The translations under genes were made by a program, and so were the position numbers. A stretch of 64,000 nt of DNA, from positions 682,001 to 746,000 of the forward strand of contig NZ_CP076128.1 in assembly GCF_018736065.1 (NCBI RefSeq), read 5' to 3'. Origin of the DNA: Flammeovirga kamogawensis. GTDB lineage: Bacteria > Bacteroidota > Bacteroidia > Cytophagales > Flammeovirgaceae. Below, piece after piece: positions 26,252-35,274 of this stretch. Position 1 is the stretch's first letter, and each line of letters opens with the position of its first letter. The notes beneath the pieces are model-generated. The model worked only from the letters and a program-made list of their open reading frames with translations, was not told where the DNA came from and searched no databases.

Positions 26252-27211
26252 ATGGAAAAATCACCTTATGAAATAAAGCAAGATAAGAAAAACAGGAATA
26301 TATCAATTCTTGTTACTTTACTCTCTATTGTAATCATCTTAGTAATTGCATGGTTTACAATAGTATGGTCTCCTCCAGATCCTCCAATTCCTCAATATGG
26401 TATTGAAGTTAATTTTGGAATTGACGATGCTGGTTTTGGAAAGCAACAAGAAGAAACACCAACCACTTCTGAAGAAAACTCATTAGACGAACCTAAACCA
26501 TCTCCAGAAGTAGAAGAACAAGCTCCTCCACAAGAAATTGAAGAAACAATTGAAGAGCCAGAGCCACCTGCTGAGGTAGAACCAACTCCAGATCCTGTAG
26601 AAGAAACAACTCAGCAACCCACTGCTGTTACAGATGCACCAATTGAAGAATCAGTTGAAACTGTAGAAAAGCCAAAGGTAGTTGTGAAAAAAGTTGAAAA
26701 GAAACAACCAGATCCTAAAGAAGATCCTAAGCCTGTAGAGAAAAAAGAGACATCTCCTCCTAAAGTAGAGAAACCTAATACATCTACACTAATGGCAAAA
26801 CCTGATGGATCGACAGGTAAAACAGATGCTTCTAAACAGAACAACAATGGAGATGTTGAAGGAGCTAAAGGAGATCAAGGAAGCAAGCATGGAACTGTAA
26901 ATGCAGATGCTTTAATGGACTCTAAAGGTGGAAGTGGCGGTTCTGCCTTAAATATGCCAGGTTGGAATTGGATAGATCCTCCAAATGTTGTTGATGATTC
27001 TCATGAAACAGGAAAGATTGTTTTTGAAATTCAAGTAGATGATTTTGGAGAGGTAATTTCAGTGAAAACATTGTTTAGGTCAGTAACAAAACAAGTAGTT
27101 GATAAATATAAGAGTGCTGTTGAACAATTAGCTTTTGAACCAACTTCAACTGAAGGAGTTGGGTCGAGTATTACAGCAGGGCGAATTACTTTTATTATAC
27201 GTTCAAAATAA
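26252..27211 (+). CDS. TonB/TolA-like energy transducer
   Basis: 319 aa. One N-terminal membrane anchor (ISILVTLLSIVIILVIAWFTIVW), a long Pro/Glu/Lys-rich spacer (about 65-180) able to span the periplasm, and a C-terminal TonB-like domain (about 235-319, ETGKIVFEIQVDDFGEVISVKTL). It is 9 bp after exbD and last in the cluster. It should transmit force from the channel to an outer-membrane partner, perhaps the barrel encoded upstream. A strong terminator overlaps its stop codon. Confidence 0.88.
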   Translation: MEKSPYEIKQDKKNRNISILVTLLSIVIILVIAWFTIVWSPPDPPIPQYGIEVNFGIDDAGFGKQQEETPTTSEENSLDEPKPSPEVEEQAPPQEIEETIEEPEPPAEVEPTPDPVEETTQQPTAVTDAPIEESVETVEKPKVVVKKVEKKQPDPKEDPKPVEKKETSPPKVEKPNTSTLMAKPDGSTGKTDASKQNNNGDVEGAKGDQGSKHGTVNADALMDSKGGSGGSALNMPGWNWIDPPNVVDDSHETGKIVFEIQVDDFGEVISVKTLFRSVTKQVVDKYKSAVEQLAFEPTSTEGVGSSITAGRITFIIRSK

Positions 27212-27246
27212 ATTAAGGAGAAGTGAAAGCTTCTCCTTAATTTTTA
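27211..27246 (+). terminator. Terminator of the exbB-exbD-tonB cluster
   Basis: AATTAAGGAGAAG (27211-27223) pairs perfectly with CTTCTCCTTAATT (27230-27242), followed by T's. Confidence 0.92.
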
Positions 27247-27271
27247 CATATCTATTTTAACTTAGTAATAT

Positions 27272-27808
27272 ATGTCTAACCATTTAATAAACATTTTTGA
27301 TTTTGAATACCTAGTTGATAAAACTCCAAATTTTGATAGCCCAGGAGTTTGGTTAGTAACAAGACCCTTAAACCTGCCTTTCTTTTTAGGACAAATATTA
27401 CCTATTGCATCTCACTCTTTTATTTATATTCATGATCAAAATGGGAAAAGAAAGATAATTGAATATTCGATTTTTTTAAAAAGAGATAAGTTAAGAAGAG
27501 AAACAGATACTTCTTATAGTAAAAGTACAATTCAGAAGAGATCAATTTTAGGTTGTATAAATATTATGAAGTTTGTTGATACAAACTTAACAGAAACTAT
27601 TGCTGCTATTCAACTTGCTGATAAAGAGTTTAATATGTTAGGTTTAGAATATGAGGTATTTATTGAGACTCCTGAAACAGAGGGGAATTGTCATTCTGCA
27701 GTCTCTACAATATTAATAAAGGCAGGATTTCCTAAACAAAAATTTAAGGAATATGATCCCTTTGGAGCAAATCCTGGTTTAGGAGTTTTTAACCCTGCCT
27801 CAATATAG
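27272..27808 (+). CDS. Unrecognised protein, possible permuted papain-like fold
   Basis: 178 aa, no signal peptide or membrane helix. The order of a His early (LPIASHSFIYIHD, about 46-58) and a Cys late in NCHSAVSTILIKAGF (about 146-160) resembles circularly permuted NlpC/P60 (LRAT-like) cysteine hydrolases and some polymorphic-toxin C-termini that carry NC-S motifs. This is pattern reasoning only. It follows the tonB terminator and its stop is 3 bp from that of the convergent carboxylase gene, so no terminator fits between them. Confidence 0.55.
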   Translation: MSNHLINIFDFEYLVDKTPNFDSPGVWLVTRPLNLPFFLGQILPIASHSFIYIHDQNGKRKIIEYSIFLKRDKLRRETDTSYSKSTIQKRSILGCINIMKFVDTNLTETIAAIQLADKEFNMLGLEYEVFIETPETEGNCHSAVSTILIKAGFPKQKFKEYDPFGANPGLGVFNPASI

Positions 27809-27811
27809 ATT

Positions 27812-29443
27812 TTATGCTTGAATTACACCTACATTAAAACGTTTTTCAATAGGTGCATGATTTGCGGCTTCTATTCCTAATGATAAATATTTTCGTGTTT
27901 CATCAGGTGCAATAACTTCATCAATCCATAATCGAGAAGCAGCATAATAAGGAGAAAGTTGAGAGTCGTATTTTGCTTTAATTTCATCAAATAACTCTTT
28001 TTCATCTTCCTTAGAAAGTTCTTTTCCTTGTCCTTTTAAAGTAGCGATTTTAATCTGTAATAGAGTAGTTGCAGCAGATTTTCCACTCATAACTGCAATC
28101 TGAGAAGTTGGCCATGCAAGCATTAATCTAGGATCGTATGCTTTACCACACATGGCATAATTTCCAGCACCGTAAGAATTACCGATAACAAGGCTAAACT
28201 TTGGCACAACAGAGTTACTCATTGCGTTTACCATCTTAGCACCATCTTTAATAATGCCATTGTGTTCTGATCTACTTCCAACCATGAACCCGGTGACATC
28301 ATGTATAAAGAGTAGCGGAATCTTCTTTTGGTTACAATTCATAATAAAACGAGCGGATTTATCTGCAGAGTCTGAGTAAATTACTCCACCCATTTGCATT
28401 TCGCCAGTTTTAGACTTTACTATTGTTCTTTGGTTTGCTACAATACCAACTGCCCATCCATCAATTCGAGCATAACCACATAATATACTCTGGCCGTAAC
28501 CTTCTTTATATTGTTCAAATTCTGAATTATCAACAATTCGTTGAATAATTTCAATCATATTATAAGGTTTTGTTCTATCTACAGGTAATAGATCAACCAA
28601 TTCAGCATTTAATTTTTTAGGGAGAGAAGGAGTAGAACGATCAAAACCCGCTTTAGGGTTGTGTCCCATTTTATCCATCAAACTTCGTATTTGATTTAAA
28701 CAGGCTTCATCATTTTCACATTTATAATCAGTTACTCCAGAAATTTCGGAATGAGTTGTAGCTCCACCTAATGTTTCATTATCAATTGATTCTCCGATTG
28801 CTGATTTTACAAGATAAGAACCTGCTAAAAATACAGAGCCTGTACCTTCAACAATAAGAGCTTCATCAGACATTATTGGTAAATAGGCACCTCCAGCTAC
28901 ACAACTTCCCATAATTGCAGCAATTTGAGGTATTCCTTCAGAAGACATTATTGCATTGTTTCGAAATATTCTTCCAAAATGTTCTTTATCTGGGAAAATT
29001 TCATCTTGTAGTGGTAGGTAAACGCCAGCACTATCTACTAGATAAATAATTGGAATTTTATTTTCAATTGCAATTTCTTGTGCTCTAAGATTCTTTTTTC
29101 CTGTTATAGGAAACCAAGCTCCAGCCTTTACTGTCGCATCATTTGCAACAATTACACATTGTCTATTTGCTACTTTACCAATGCCAACAATTACACCTCC
29201 AGAAGGGCATCCTCCATGTTCAGTGTACATGTCTTCTCCTGTAAAAGTACCAATCTCAATAAAGGAATCTTTATTATCGATTAATAGGTCAACCCTTTCT
29301 CTTGCAGTGAGTTTTCCTTTTGCTTTGTGTTTATCAATTTTCTTCTGACCACCTCCTAAAAATACCTTTTCACGCTTTTCTTTTAGTTCGTCAATTAAGG
29401 CTTGAAATGAGGTTGGTTGAGATGAGTTTTGGTTAGTGTTCAT
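27812..29443 (-). CDS. Acyl-CoA carboxylase, carboxyltransferase (beta) subunit
   Basis: 543 aa from MNTNQNSSQPTSFQALIDEL; the frame extends 21 codons upstream without support. It transfers carboxyl from carboxybiotin to an acyl-CoA. Two crotonase-type carboxyltransferase halves are visible: GKLTARERVDLLIDNKDSF and GGCPSGGVIVGIG in the N-half, and PLLFIHDVTGFMVGSRSEHNG, SYGAGNYAMCGKAYDPRLMLAWP in the C-half. The details resemble methylcrotonyl-CoA carboxylase beta (leucine breakdown) more than propionyl-CoA carboxylase, but substrate is not certain. No biotin carboxylase subunit is encoded nearby. Confidence 0.88.
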   Translation of the reverse strand: MNTNQNSSQPTSFQALIDELKEKREKVFLGGGQKKIDKHKAKGKLTARERVDLLIDNKDSFIEIGTFTGEDMYTEHGGCPSGGVIVGIGKVANRQCVIVANDATVKAGAWFPITGKKNLRAQEIAIENKIPIIYLVDSAGVYLPLQDEIFPDKEHFGRIFRNNAIMSSEGIPQIAAIMGSCVAGGAYLPIMSDEALIVEGTGSVFLAGSYLVKSAIGESIDNETLGGATTHSEISGVTDYKCENDEACLNQIRSLMDKMGHNPKAGFDRSTPSLPKKLNAELVDLLPVDRTKPYNMIEIIQRIVDNSEFEQYKEGYGQSILCGYARIDGWAVGIVANQRTIVKSKTGEMQMGGVIYSDSADKSARFIMNCNQKKIPLLFIHDVTGFMVGSRSEHNGIIKDGAKMVNAMSNSVVPKFSLVIGNSYGAGNYAMCGKAYDPRLMLAWPTSQIAVMSGKSAATTLLQIKIATLKGQGKELSKEDEKELFDEIKAKYDSQLSPYYAASRLWIDEVIAPDETRKYLSLGIEAANHAPIEKRFNVGVIQA

Positions 29444-29649
29444 ATGTGTTTTATTGGTATGAAATAGTTCATTATTTGAAATTACAAGTATTGAATAGAT
29501 TCTCAAATATTTAAGTCAATTATCTGACCTTTTCACAAGGTTGTCTTGACTATTTTTTTAGATTCTTCTGATTTGGACTATCAAAAGAGATCATGTTGTA
29601 TGCGTTTTCTTGCATGATTATGTTAATATATATCATTTAACTAGGCTTG

Positions 29650-29679
29650 TTTGCGCGTTTTTGTGCGTTTTTATATTGC
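29650..29679 (+). promoter_or_regulatory. Candidate promoter of the glycan-degradation cluster
   Basis: TTTG (29650-29653) and TATATTGC (29672-29679) lie 18 bp apart, resembling -33/-7 elements; the -7 match is imperfect. Between them is a direct repeat of GCGTTTTT that could be an operator. Confidence 0.3.
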
Positions 29680-29734
29680 AGTGTGTAAATTTAACACCAA
29701 TAAATAATTGCATTACCTATCAATCAATATTAGC

Positions 29735-30715
29735 ATGCGTAGCAGAAGAGATTTTCTAAAATTTTCGGCTTTATCATCAGCCGCATTATTAACTCCTACA
29801 TTACAATCATTTTCATTTGCAGGTAAAAGAAAAGGAAATAAGCCTTTAATGATTTCTACATGGAACCATGGATTTGGTGCTAATGCTGCAGGTTGGGAGA
29901 TTTTAGAAAAAGGAGGTTCTTCTTTAGATGCTGTTGAAGCTGGTGTTAGAGTTCCTGAAGCAGATCCAAACGAAAGGAGCGTTGGTTATGGTGGATTACC
30001 TGACCGTGATGGAAAGGTTACACTCGATGCATGTATCATGAATCATGAATACGAATGTGGAGCAGTAGCATTTATAGAAGACATAATGCACCCAATTTCT
30101 GTTGCTCGTTTAGTTATGGAAAAAACACCTCATGCAATGATTGTAGGTGAAGGAGCAAAACAGTTTGCATTAGATCAAGGCTTTAAAGAAGAGAATCTAT
30201 TAACTGAAAAATCTAAAAAAGATTGGGAAGAATGGTTGAAAAAATCTGAATATAAGCCTGTTATCAATATTGAAAACCATGATACAATTGGTGCCTTAGC
30301 AATTGATGCAAAAGGGCATATTGCTGGAGCTTGTACAACCTCTGGAGCTGCATATAAAATGCATGGTAGAGTTGGAGATTCTCCACTAATTGGAGCTGGT
30401 TTATTTGTAGATGGAGAAATTGGAGCAGCTTGTGCAACCGGACTAGGTGAGGCTGTAATAAGAACTGCTGGTTCTGCAATGGTTGTTGAACATATGAGAA
30501 ATGGTAAATCTCCTGCAGAGGCTTGTGAAATGGCTGTGCAAAGAATAATGCATACTCATAAAAATAAAATGGAGAACCTTCAAGTGGGTTTCTTAGCAAT
30601 AAATAAAGATGGTGAATATGGCGGTTTCAGTATTAGAAACGGGTTCAATTTTGCTGTTGTTGATACTGAAAAAGGAAATAGAATGGAGGATGCCGAGTTT
30701 AAAATAAAATGGTAA
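29735..30715 (+). CDS. N4-(beta-N-acetylglucosaminyl)-L-asparaginase, TAT-exported
   Basis: 326 aa from MRSRRDFLKFSALSSAALL; the longer frame to a TTG at 29708 would bury the signal. The twin-arginine motif SRRDFLK is a full match to consensus, so it is exported folded. Glycosylasparaginase cuts the GlcNAc-Asn bond left after N-glycan trimming. The autocatalytic nucleophile is T184 in NHDTIGALA; GRVGDSPLIGAG and CATGLGEAV are substrate-site motifs of the Ntn-hydrolase family. It matches the Elizabethkingia-type enzyme. Three GH92 enzymes and a GH20 follow on the same strand, spaced 7-82 bp. Confidence 0.93.
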   Translation: MRSRRDFLKFSALSSAALLTPTLQSFSFAGKRKGNKPLMISTWNHGFGANAAGWEILEKGGSSLDAVEAGVRVPEADPNERSVGYGGLPDRDGKVTLDACIMNHEYECGAVAFIEDIMHPISVARLVMEKTPHAMIVGEGAKQFALDQGFKEENLLTEKSKKDWEEWLKKSEYKPVINIENHDTIGALAIDAKGHIAGACTTSGAAYKMHGRVGDSPLIGAGLFVDGEIGAACATGLGEAVIRTAGSAMVVEHMRNGKSPAEACEMAVQRIMHTHKNKMENLQVGFLAINKDGEYGGFSIRNGFNFAVVDTEKGNRMEDAEFKIKW

Positions 30716-30760
30716 TCCTTAGCTAAAACTAATCAAACTACTACAATTAATATCATTAAA

Positions 30761-32974
30761 ATGAAATCATTATTACTATCATTTATCACTTTACTTTTTT
30801 TTGTTTCTTGTGGGAATAATAAAGATGTAAAGAATACTCAAAAAGAAAGGTATACAAATTATGTAAATCCATTTGTTGGTACAGATGGACCTGGTAATAC
30901 ATATCCAGGAGCAACAGTTCCACATGGTATGGTTCAGCTAAGTCCAGACAATGGTTATGGTGGTTGGGATAGAATTGCAGGTTATTTCTGGCCTGATTCT
31001 ACTATTGCAGGCTTCTCTCATACACACCTTACTGGAACAGGTGCTGGAGATTTATATGATATCCTTGTAATGCCACTTAATGGTAAATCAAAAAGAACAA
31101 TAGTTGAGAATGGAAATGTAAGACCAGTGTCTCTTTTTTCTCATGATCAAGAACATGCTGAGCCAGGTTTTTATGCTGTAGATTTATTGGATTACGATAT
31201 TCATGCAGAAATGACTGCTACAGAAAGAACAGGTTTTCATAGATATACTTTTCCTAAAGATGATGATTCTCAAATCTATATTAACTTAGGTTATGCTTTA
31301 AACTGGGATGGACCAACAGATACTTATTTTAAAGTTATTGATAACCAAACGGTAGTTGGGTATCGTTATTCGTCTGGTTGGGCAGCTGTTCAGAAAGAAC
31401 ATTTTATTGCAAAATTTAGTGTTCCATTCACTTCTTATGAATTAGTTAATTCAGAGAACGGCGAATTAAAGAAAGTTGAAGGTGAAGAGATTAAAGGGAA
31501 AATGACAAGAGCTTATTTTCATTTTGATACACCAAATGCAAAGAATGAGGTATTATTAAAAGTAGCATTATCTTCTGTAAGTATTGAAGGGGCTGAAGAG
31601 AATTTAATAGCTGAAAATACATCATGGGATTTTGATAATGTAAAAAAACAAGCATCTGATGTTTGGGAAGCTGAGCTATCAAAAATTAAGATTGAAACAA
31701 TGAATGAAGAACACAGAAAAGTGTTTTATACGGCAATGTATCAGTCTTTGTTAGCACCAACGTTATACTCTGATGTAAATGGAGAATACAAAGGCGCTGA
31801 TCAAAAAACACATAAAGCCGAAGGGTATAAAAGGTATGATACTTTTTCTTTATGGGATACTTACAGAGCTGCACACCCATTATATACAATGATTCATACA
31901 CAGCGTGTTCCTGATATGATAAATTCATTTTTAGCACACTATGATGAAACAGGTTTACTACCAGTGTGGTCTATGAAAGGGAATGAAACTAATATGATGA
32001 TTGGATATCATGCTGTGCCAATTATTACGGATGCCTATTTTAAAGGAATTAAAGGTTTTGATGTTGATAAGGCATACAGAGCCTGTAAAGCGTCAGCAAT
32101 GAACAAAGAAGGTGATGAAATGGCCAATTATATGAAATATGGTTACGTCCCTTTAAACTATGATCATGAAAATTGGTCAGTTTCAAAAACTTTAGAGTAC
32201 GCTTATGATGATTGGTGCATTGCTGAATTTGCAAAAGCTTTAGGGAAAACAAAAGATTACAAATACTTCGCGAAAAGGGCTGAGAATTGGAGAAACGTAT
32301 ATGATAACGCGTCTTCTTTTATGCGTCCTAAAGATGCGAAAGGGAATTTTATCAAAGATTTTGTTGCTAAAGATTATACAGATCATTTTTGTGAAAGTAA
32401 TGCATGGCAGTACTTCTTCTATGTGCCTCAAAATATTGAAGGTTTAATTGAAGCTTTAGGAGGAAATGATCGTTTTGAGCAAAAATTGGATTCAATGTTT
32501 ACTTACTATCCTTTACCAGAAGATGAGTTGCCAATATTCTCAACAGGAATGATTGGACAATATGCTCATGGTAATGAACCATCTCATCACGTTGCTTATT
32601 TATATAATTATATAGATAAACCAGAAAAAGGACAGAAGTTATTAAGAGAGATAATGAATACGCAATATAAATCTACACCTGATGGCGTTTGCGGAAATGA
32701 AGACTGTGGTCAAATGTCTTCTTGGTTTATTCTTAGTTCTTTAGGCTTATACCCAGTGAATCCTGGTAATGCAATCTATGATTTAGGTACTCCATTGTTT
32801 AAAAAAGCTACAGTTACATTAGGTAATGGCAATATTCTTACTGTTTTGGGTATGGAAATGACAGATGAAAATCCTACAGCTTCAAAAGTTTTATTTAATG
32901 GTAAAGAAATAAAAAATTGGAAGATTTCACATAATGAATTAATGAAAGGAGGAACCTTGGAATTCATTAGATAA
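30761..32974 (+). CDS. GH92 alpha-mannosidase, lipoprotein (first of three)
   Basis: 737 aa. Lipoprotein signal ending FFVSCGNN (Cys17). GH92 enzymes are Ca-dependent inverting exo-alpha-mannosidases acting on N-glycans and yeast mannan. Motifs: NPFVGTDGPGNTYPGATVPHGMVQLSPD, GTGAGD (92-97), catalytic-acid Glu E409 in KGNETNMMIGYHA, GNEPSHHVAYLYN (from 604) and GNEDCGQMSSWF. The full motif set fits an active enzyme. No accessory domain is visible. It starts 45 bp after the asparaginase gene. Confidence 0.95.
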   Translation: MKSLLLSFITLLFFVSCGNNKDVKNTQKERYTNYVNPFVGTDGPGNTYPGATVPHGMVQLSPDNGYGGWDRIAGYFWPDSTIAGFSHTHLTGTGAGDLYDILVMPLNGKSKRTIVENGNVRPVSLFSHDQEHAEPGFYAVDLLDYDIHAEMTATERTGFHRYTFPKDDDSQIYINLGYALNWDGPTDTYFKVIDNQTVVGYRYSSGWAAVQKEHFIAKFSVPFTSYELVNSENGELKKVEGEEIKGKMTRAYFHFDTPNAKNEVLLKVALSSVSIEGAEENLIAENTSWDFDNVKKQASDVWEAELSKIKIETMNEEHRKVFYTAMYQSLLAPTLYSDVNGEYKGADQKTHKAEGYKRYDTFSLWDTYRAAHPLYTMIHTQRVPDMINSFLAHYDETGLLPVWSMKGNETNMMIGYHAVPIITDAYFKGIKGFDVDKAYRACKASAMNKEGDEMANYMKYGYVPLNYDHENWSVSKTLEYAYDDWCIAEFAKALGKTKDYKYFAKRAENWRNVYDNASSFMRPKDAKGNFIKDFVAKDYTDHFCESNAWQYFFYVPQNIEGLIEALGGNDRFEQKLDSMFTYYPLPEDELPIFSTGMIGQYAHGNEPSHHVAYLYNYIDKPEKGQKLLREIMNTQYKSTPDGVCGNEDCGQMSSWFILSSLGLYPVNPGNAIYDLGTPLFKKATVTLGNGNILTVLGMEMTDENPTASKVLFNGKEIKNWKISHNELMKGGTLEFIR

Positions 32975-33003
32975 TACAATAACACATACTACCATATATA
33001 TAA

Positions 33004-33028
33004 GATGCACCTCATATTGAGGTGCATC
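33004..33028 (+). promoter_or_regulatory. Intercistronic hairpin between GH92 and GH20 genes
   Basis: GATGCACCTCA and TGAGGTGCATC form a perfect 11-bp stem around TAT. No T-run follows, so it is more likely an mRNA stabiliser or processing site than a terminator. Confidence 0.6.
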
Positions 33029-33056
33029 CAACTACTAATAACTAATAGACTTACAA

Positions 33057-35267
33057 ATGAAACTTAACTTATTTACAATATTGATCGTAACACTCCTTTT
33101 AGGGGGGTGTACAGAACAAAAAATTGATAGACCATCTCTTATACCTCTACCTCAAAATATTACTTGGGGAGACTCTTTTTTTAAGTTGAAAAAAGGTGTA
33201 ACAATAGCTTATCAAAATAACAACAGCGAAAAACTAGGATTATCAAAATTTAAAACAGAAGTAAATGAGCTCACAGGTTTGTTACTTAAAGAAGTTGATA
33301 TTGATGGAGATATCACTTTACAAATAGATAACAATACAAAAGAAATTGAAGCATACACTTTAGATGTATCATCAAACAAAATTAAAATTACAGCTGGTAC
33401 AGAGCGAGGTTTGATGTATGGATTAGAAACTTTAATTCAATTAATTTCTAAATCTGGAGAAGTTCCTTTAGTTACTATTTCCGACACTCCAAAATTTGCT
33501 TGGAGAGGAATGATGTTAGATGTAAGTAGACACTTTTTTACAACGGATGAGATCAAAGAATATTTAGATTTGATGGCTCATTACAAAATGAATAAGTTTC
33601 ATTGGCATTTAACGGAAGATCAAGGTTGGAGAATAGAGATCAAGAAATACCCAAAGCTTACAGAAAATAGTGCTTGGAGAACTGAAAAAGATGGTTCTAA
33701 ATATGGTGGTTTTTATACCCAAGAAGAAATTAAAGATGTAGTTGCATATGCTCAAAAAAGAGGGATAGAAGTTATACCTGAAATTGATATGCCTGGACAT
33801 ATGGTAGCAGCTTTAGCATCTTACCCAGAATATTCTTGTACTGGAGGTCCTTTTGAAGTCTGGAATGATTGGGGTGTGAATATGGATGTTTTATGTGCAG
33901 GCAATGAAGATACTTACACTTTTATAGAAAATATCTTAGAAGAAGTAATGCCTTTATTCCCATCAAATTATATGCATATTGGTGGAGATGAATGCCCAAA
34001 AGACAGATGGAAAGAATGCGATAAATGTCAAGCAAAAATAAAAAAAGAGGGTCTTGTAGATGAACATCAATTACAAAGTTTTTATATACATCAGATAGAA
34101 AAAATTGTAAATAAAAATGGAAAGAAAATGATTGGATGGGATGAGATTTTAGAAGGAGGTCTTTCTGAAACAGCAACAGTTCAATTATGGCGTGATTTCC
34201 ATGATCAAGATGCGGTAAGAAAAATAGCTTTGATGGGTAATGATGTTATTGTGTCACCAACAGGAATGTGTTATTTTGATTATGATATTGAAACAACAGA
34301 TTTGGAACAAGTGTATAATTACAATCCAATTCCTAAAGGATTATCACCAGCTATTGCAAAACACATTGTTGGTGGTGAGTGTACATTATGGTCTGAAAGA
34401 ATACCAAATAAGGAACGATTAGATTTTCAAACTTTTCCAAGGTTATTGGCTTTATCTGAAGCATTATGGACAGGAACTAAAGAAGGTGGATATCCAGAAT
34501 TTTATGATAGAGTTTTAGGGCAGTATTCATTTTTAGACCGTAAAGGAGTTGCTTTTGGACCATCATCAAAAGTAATGAATATTACTACAGAAGAAATAGA
34601 TGGTAGATTTACTATAGCAATAGAACCTTTAATAGAAGGTGTTGAAATAAAGTATAAACCAGCGAATAGTAGTTCTTATATTCCTTATAAAAGTCCCATT
34701 ACAATATCTTCATCTGGAGAAATAAAATTTCAAGGTTTTAGAGGTGATAAACCTTATGGAGAAGAAAAAAAATACACTTTTATTCTACACAAGGGAAACT
34801 CAGCAAAAATTAACCTCTCAGTTCCTCCTAGTAAAAAATATGCATGTATAGGTGAAAGGACATTAATTGACAGTAGAATAGGTAGTGCTACTTCTTTTAA
34901 AGATGGTAACTGGCAGGGCTTTGTTGGAAGTGATGTTGAGGCTACTTTGACTTGGAACAAACCTCAAACGATTAAAGCTATACAAGTGAATGCTTTTGAA
35001 GAGCTTGGTTCGTGGATCACTTTACCAAAAGATGTGGAATTTTATTATTCTACTGACGGAAAAGACTTTAAAAGTTTAGAAAAACTAGGTCAAGAAAATA
35101 AAGAACAGAAAGGGCAAGTATGGACGAAAGAACTCCAACTTGTTTCAAAAATAGAAAATGTAAAATCTATTAAAGTAGTTTATAAAAGTGGAGGTTTATT
35201 ACCTAAAGGGCATCCTGGAGAAGGAAACTCTTCCTACATTTTTATCGACGAAATAATTGTAAAATAA
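33057..35267 (+). CDS. GH20 beta-N-acetylhexosaminidase, lipoprotein
   Basis: 736 aa. Lipoprotein signal ending LLLGGCTEQ. It removes terminal beta-GlcNAc or GalNAc by substrate-assisted catalysis. Order: GH20b domain (about 25-150), catalytic TIM barrel with HWHLTEDQGWRIEIKKYP, PEIDMPGHM and the Asp-Glu pair D311-E312 in HIGGDECP, then from about 507 a chitobiase-type C-terminal domain and a discoidin (F5/8 type C)-like domain ending HPGEGNSSYIFIDEIIV. The same two-domain tail occurs in the next gene. Fits removal of GlcNAc in an N-glycan pathway. Confidence 0.94.
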   Translation: MKLNLFTILIVTLLLGGCTEQKIDRPSLIPLPQNITWGDSFFKLKKGVTIAYQNNNSEKLGLSKFKTEVNELTGLLLKEVDIDGDITLQIDNNTKEIEAYTLDVSSNKIKITAGTERGLMYGLETLIQLISKSGEVPLVTISDTPKFAWRGMMLDVSRHFFTTDEIKEYLDLMAHYKMNKFHWHLTEDQGWRIEIKKYPKLTENSAWRTEKDGSKYGGFYTQEEIKDVVAYAQKRGIEVIPEIDMPGHMVAALASYPEYSCTGGPFEVWNDWGVNMDVLCAGNEDTYTFIENILEEVMPLFPSNYMHIGGDECPKDRWKECDKCQAKIKKEGLVDEHQLQSFYIHQIEKIVNKNGKKMIGWDEILEGGLSETATVQLWRDFHDQDAVRKIALMGNDVIVSPTGMCYFDYDIETTDLEQVYNYNPIPKGLSPAIAKHIVGGECTLWSERIPNKERLDFQTFPRLLALSEALWTGTKEGGYPEFYDRVLGQYSFLDRKGVAFGPSSKVMNITTEEIDGRFTIAIEPLIEGVEIKYKPANSSSYIPYKSPITISSSGEIKFQGFRGDKPYGEEKKYTFILHKGNSAKINLSVPPSKKYACIGERTLIDSRIGSATSFKDGNWQGFVGSDVEATLTWNKPQTIKAIQVNAFEELGSWITLPKDVEFYYSTDGKDFKSLEKLGQENKEQKGQVWTKELQLVSKIENVKSIKVVYKSGGLLPKGHPGEGNSSYIFIDEIIVK

Positions 35268-35274
35268 ATTAAAT

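Noticed and set aside
26611-26847. Minus-strand ORF of 78 codons
   Set aside because: Shadow of the Pro/Glu/Lys-rich spacer of the TonB-like gene, whose biased composition opens the other strand.
30264-30599. Minus-strand ORF of 111 codons rich in Leu, Gln and His
   Set aside because: Antisense to the glycosylasparaginase core, which has clear catalytic motifs.
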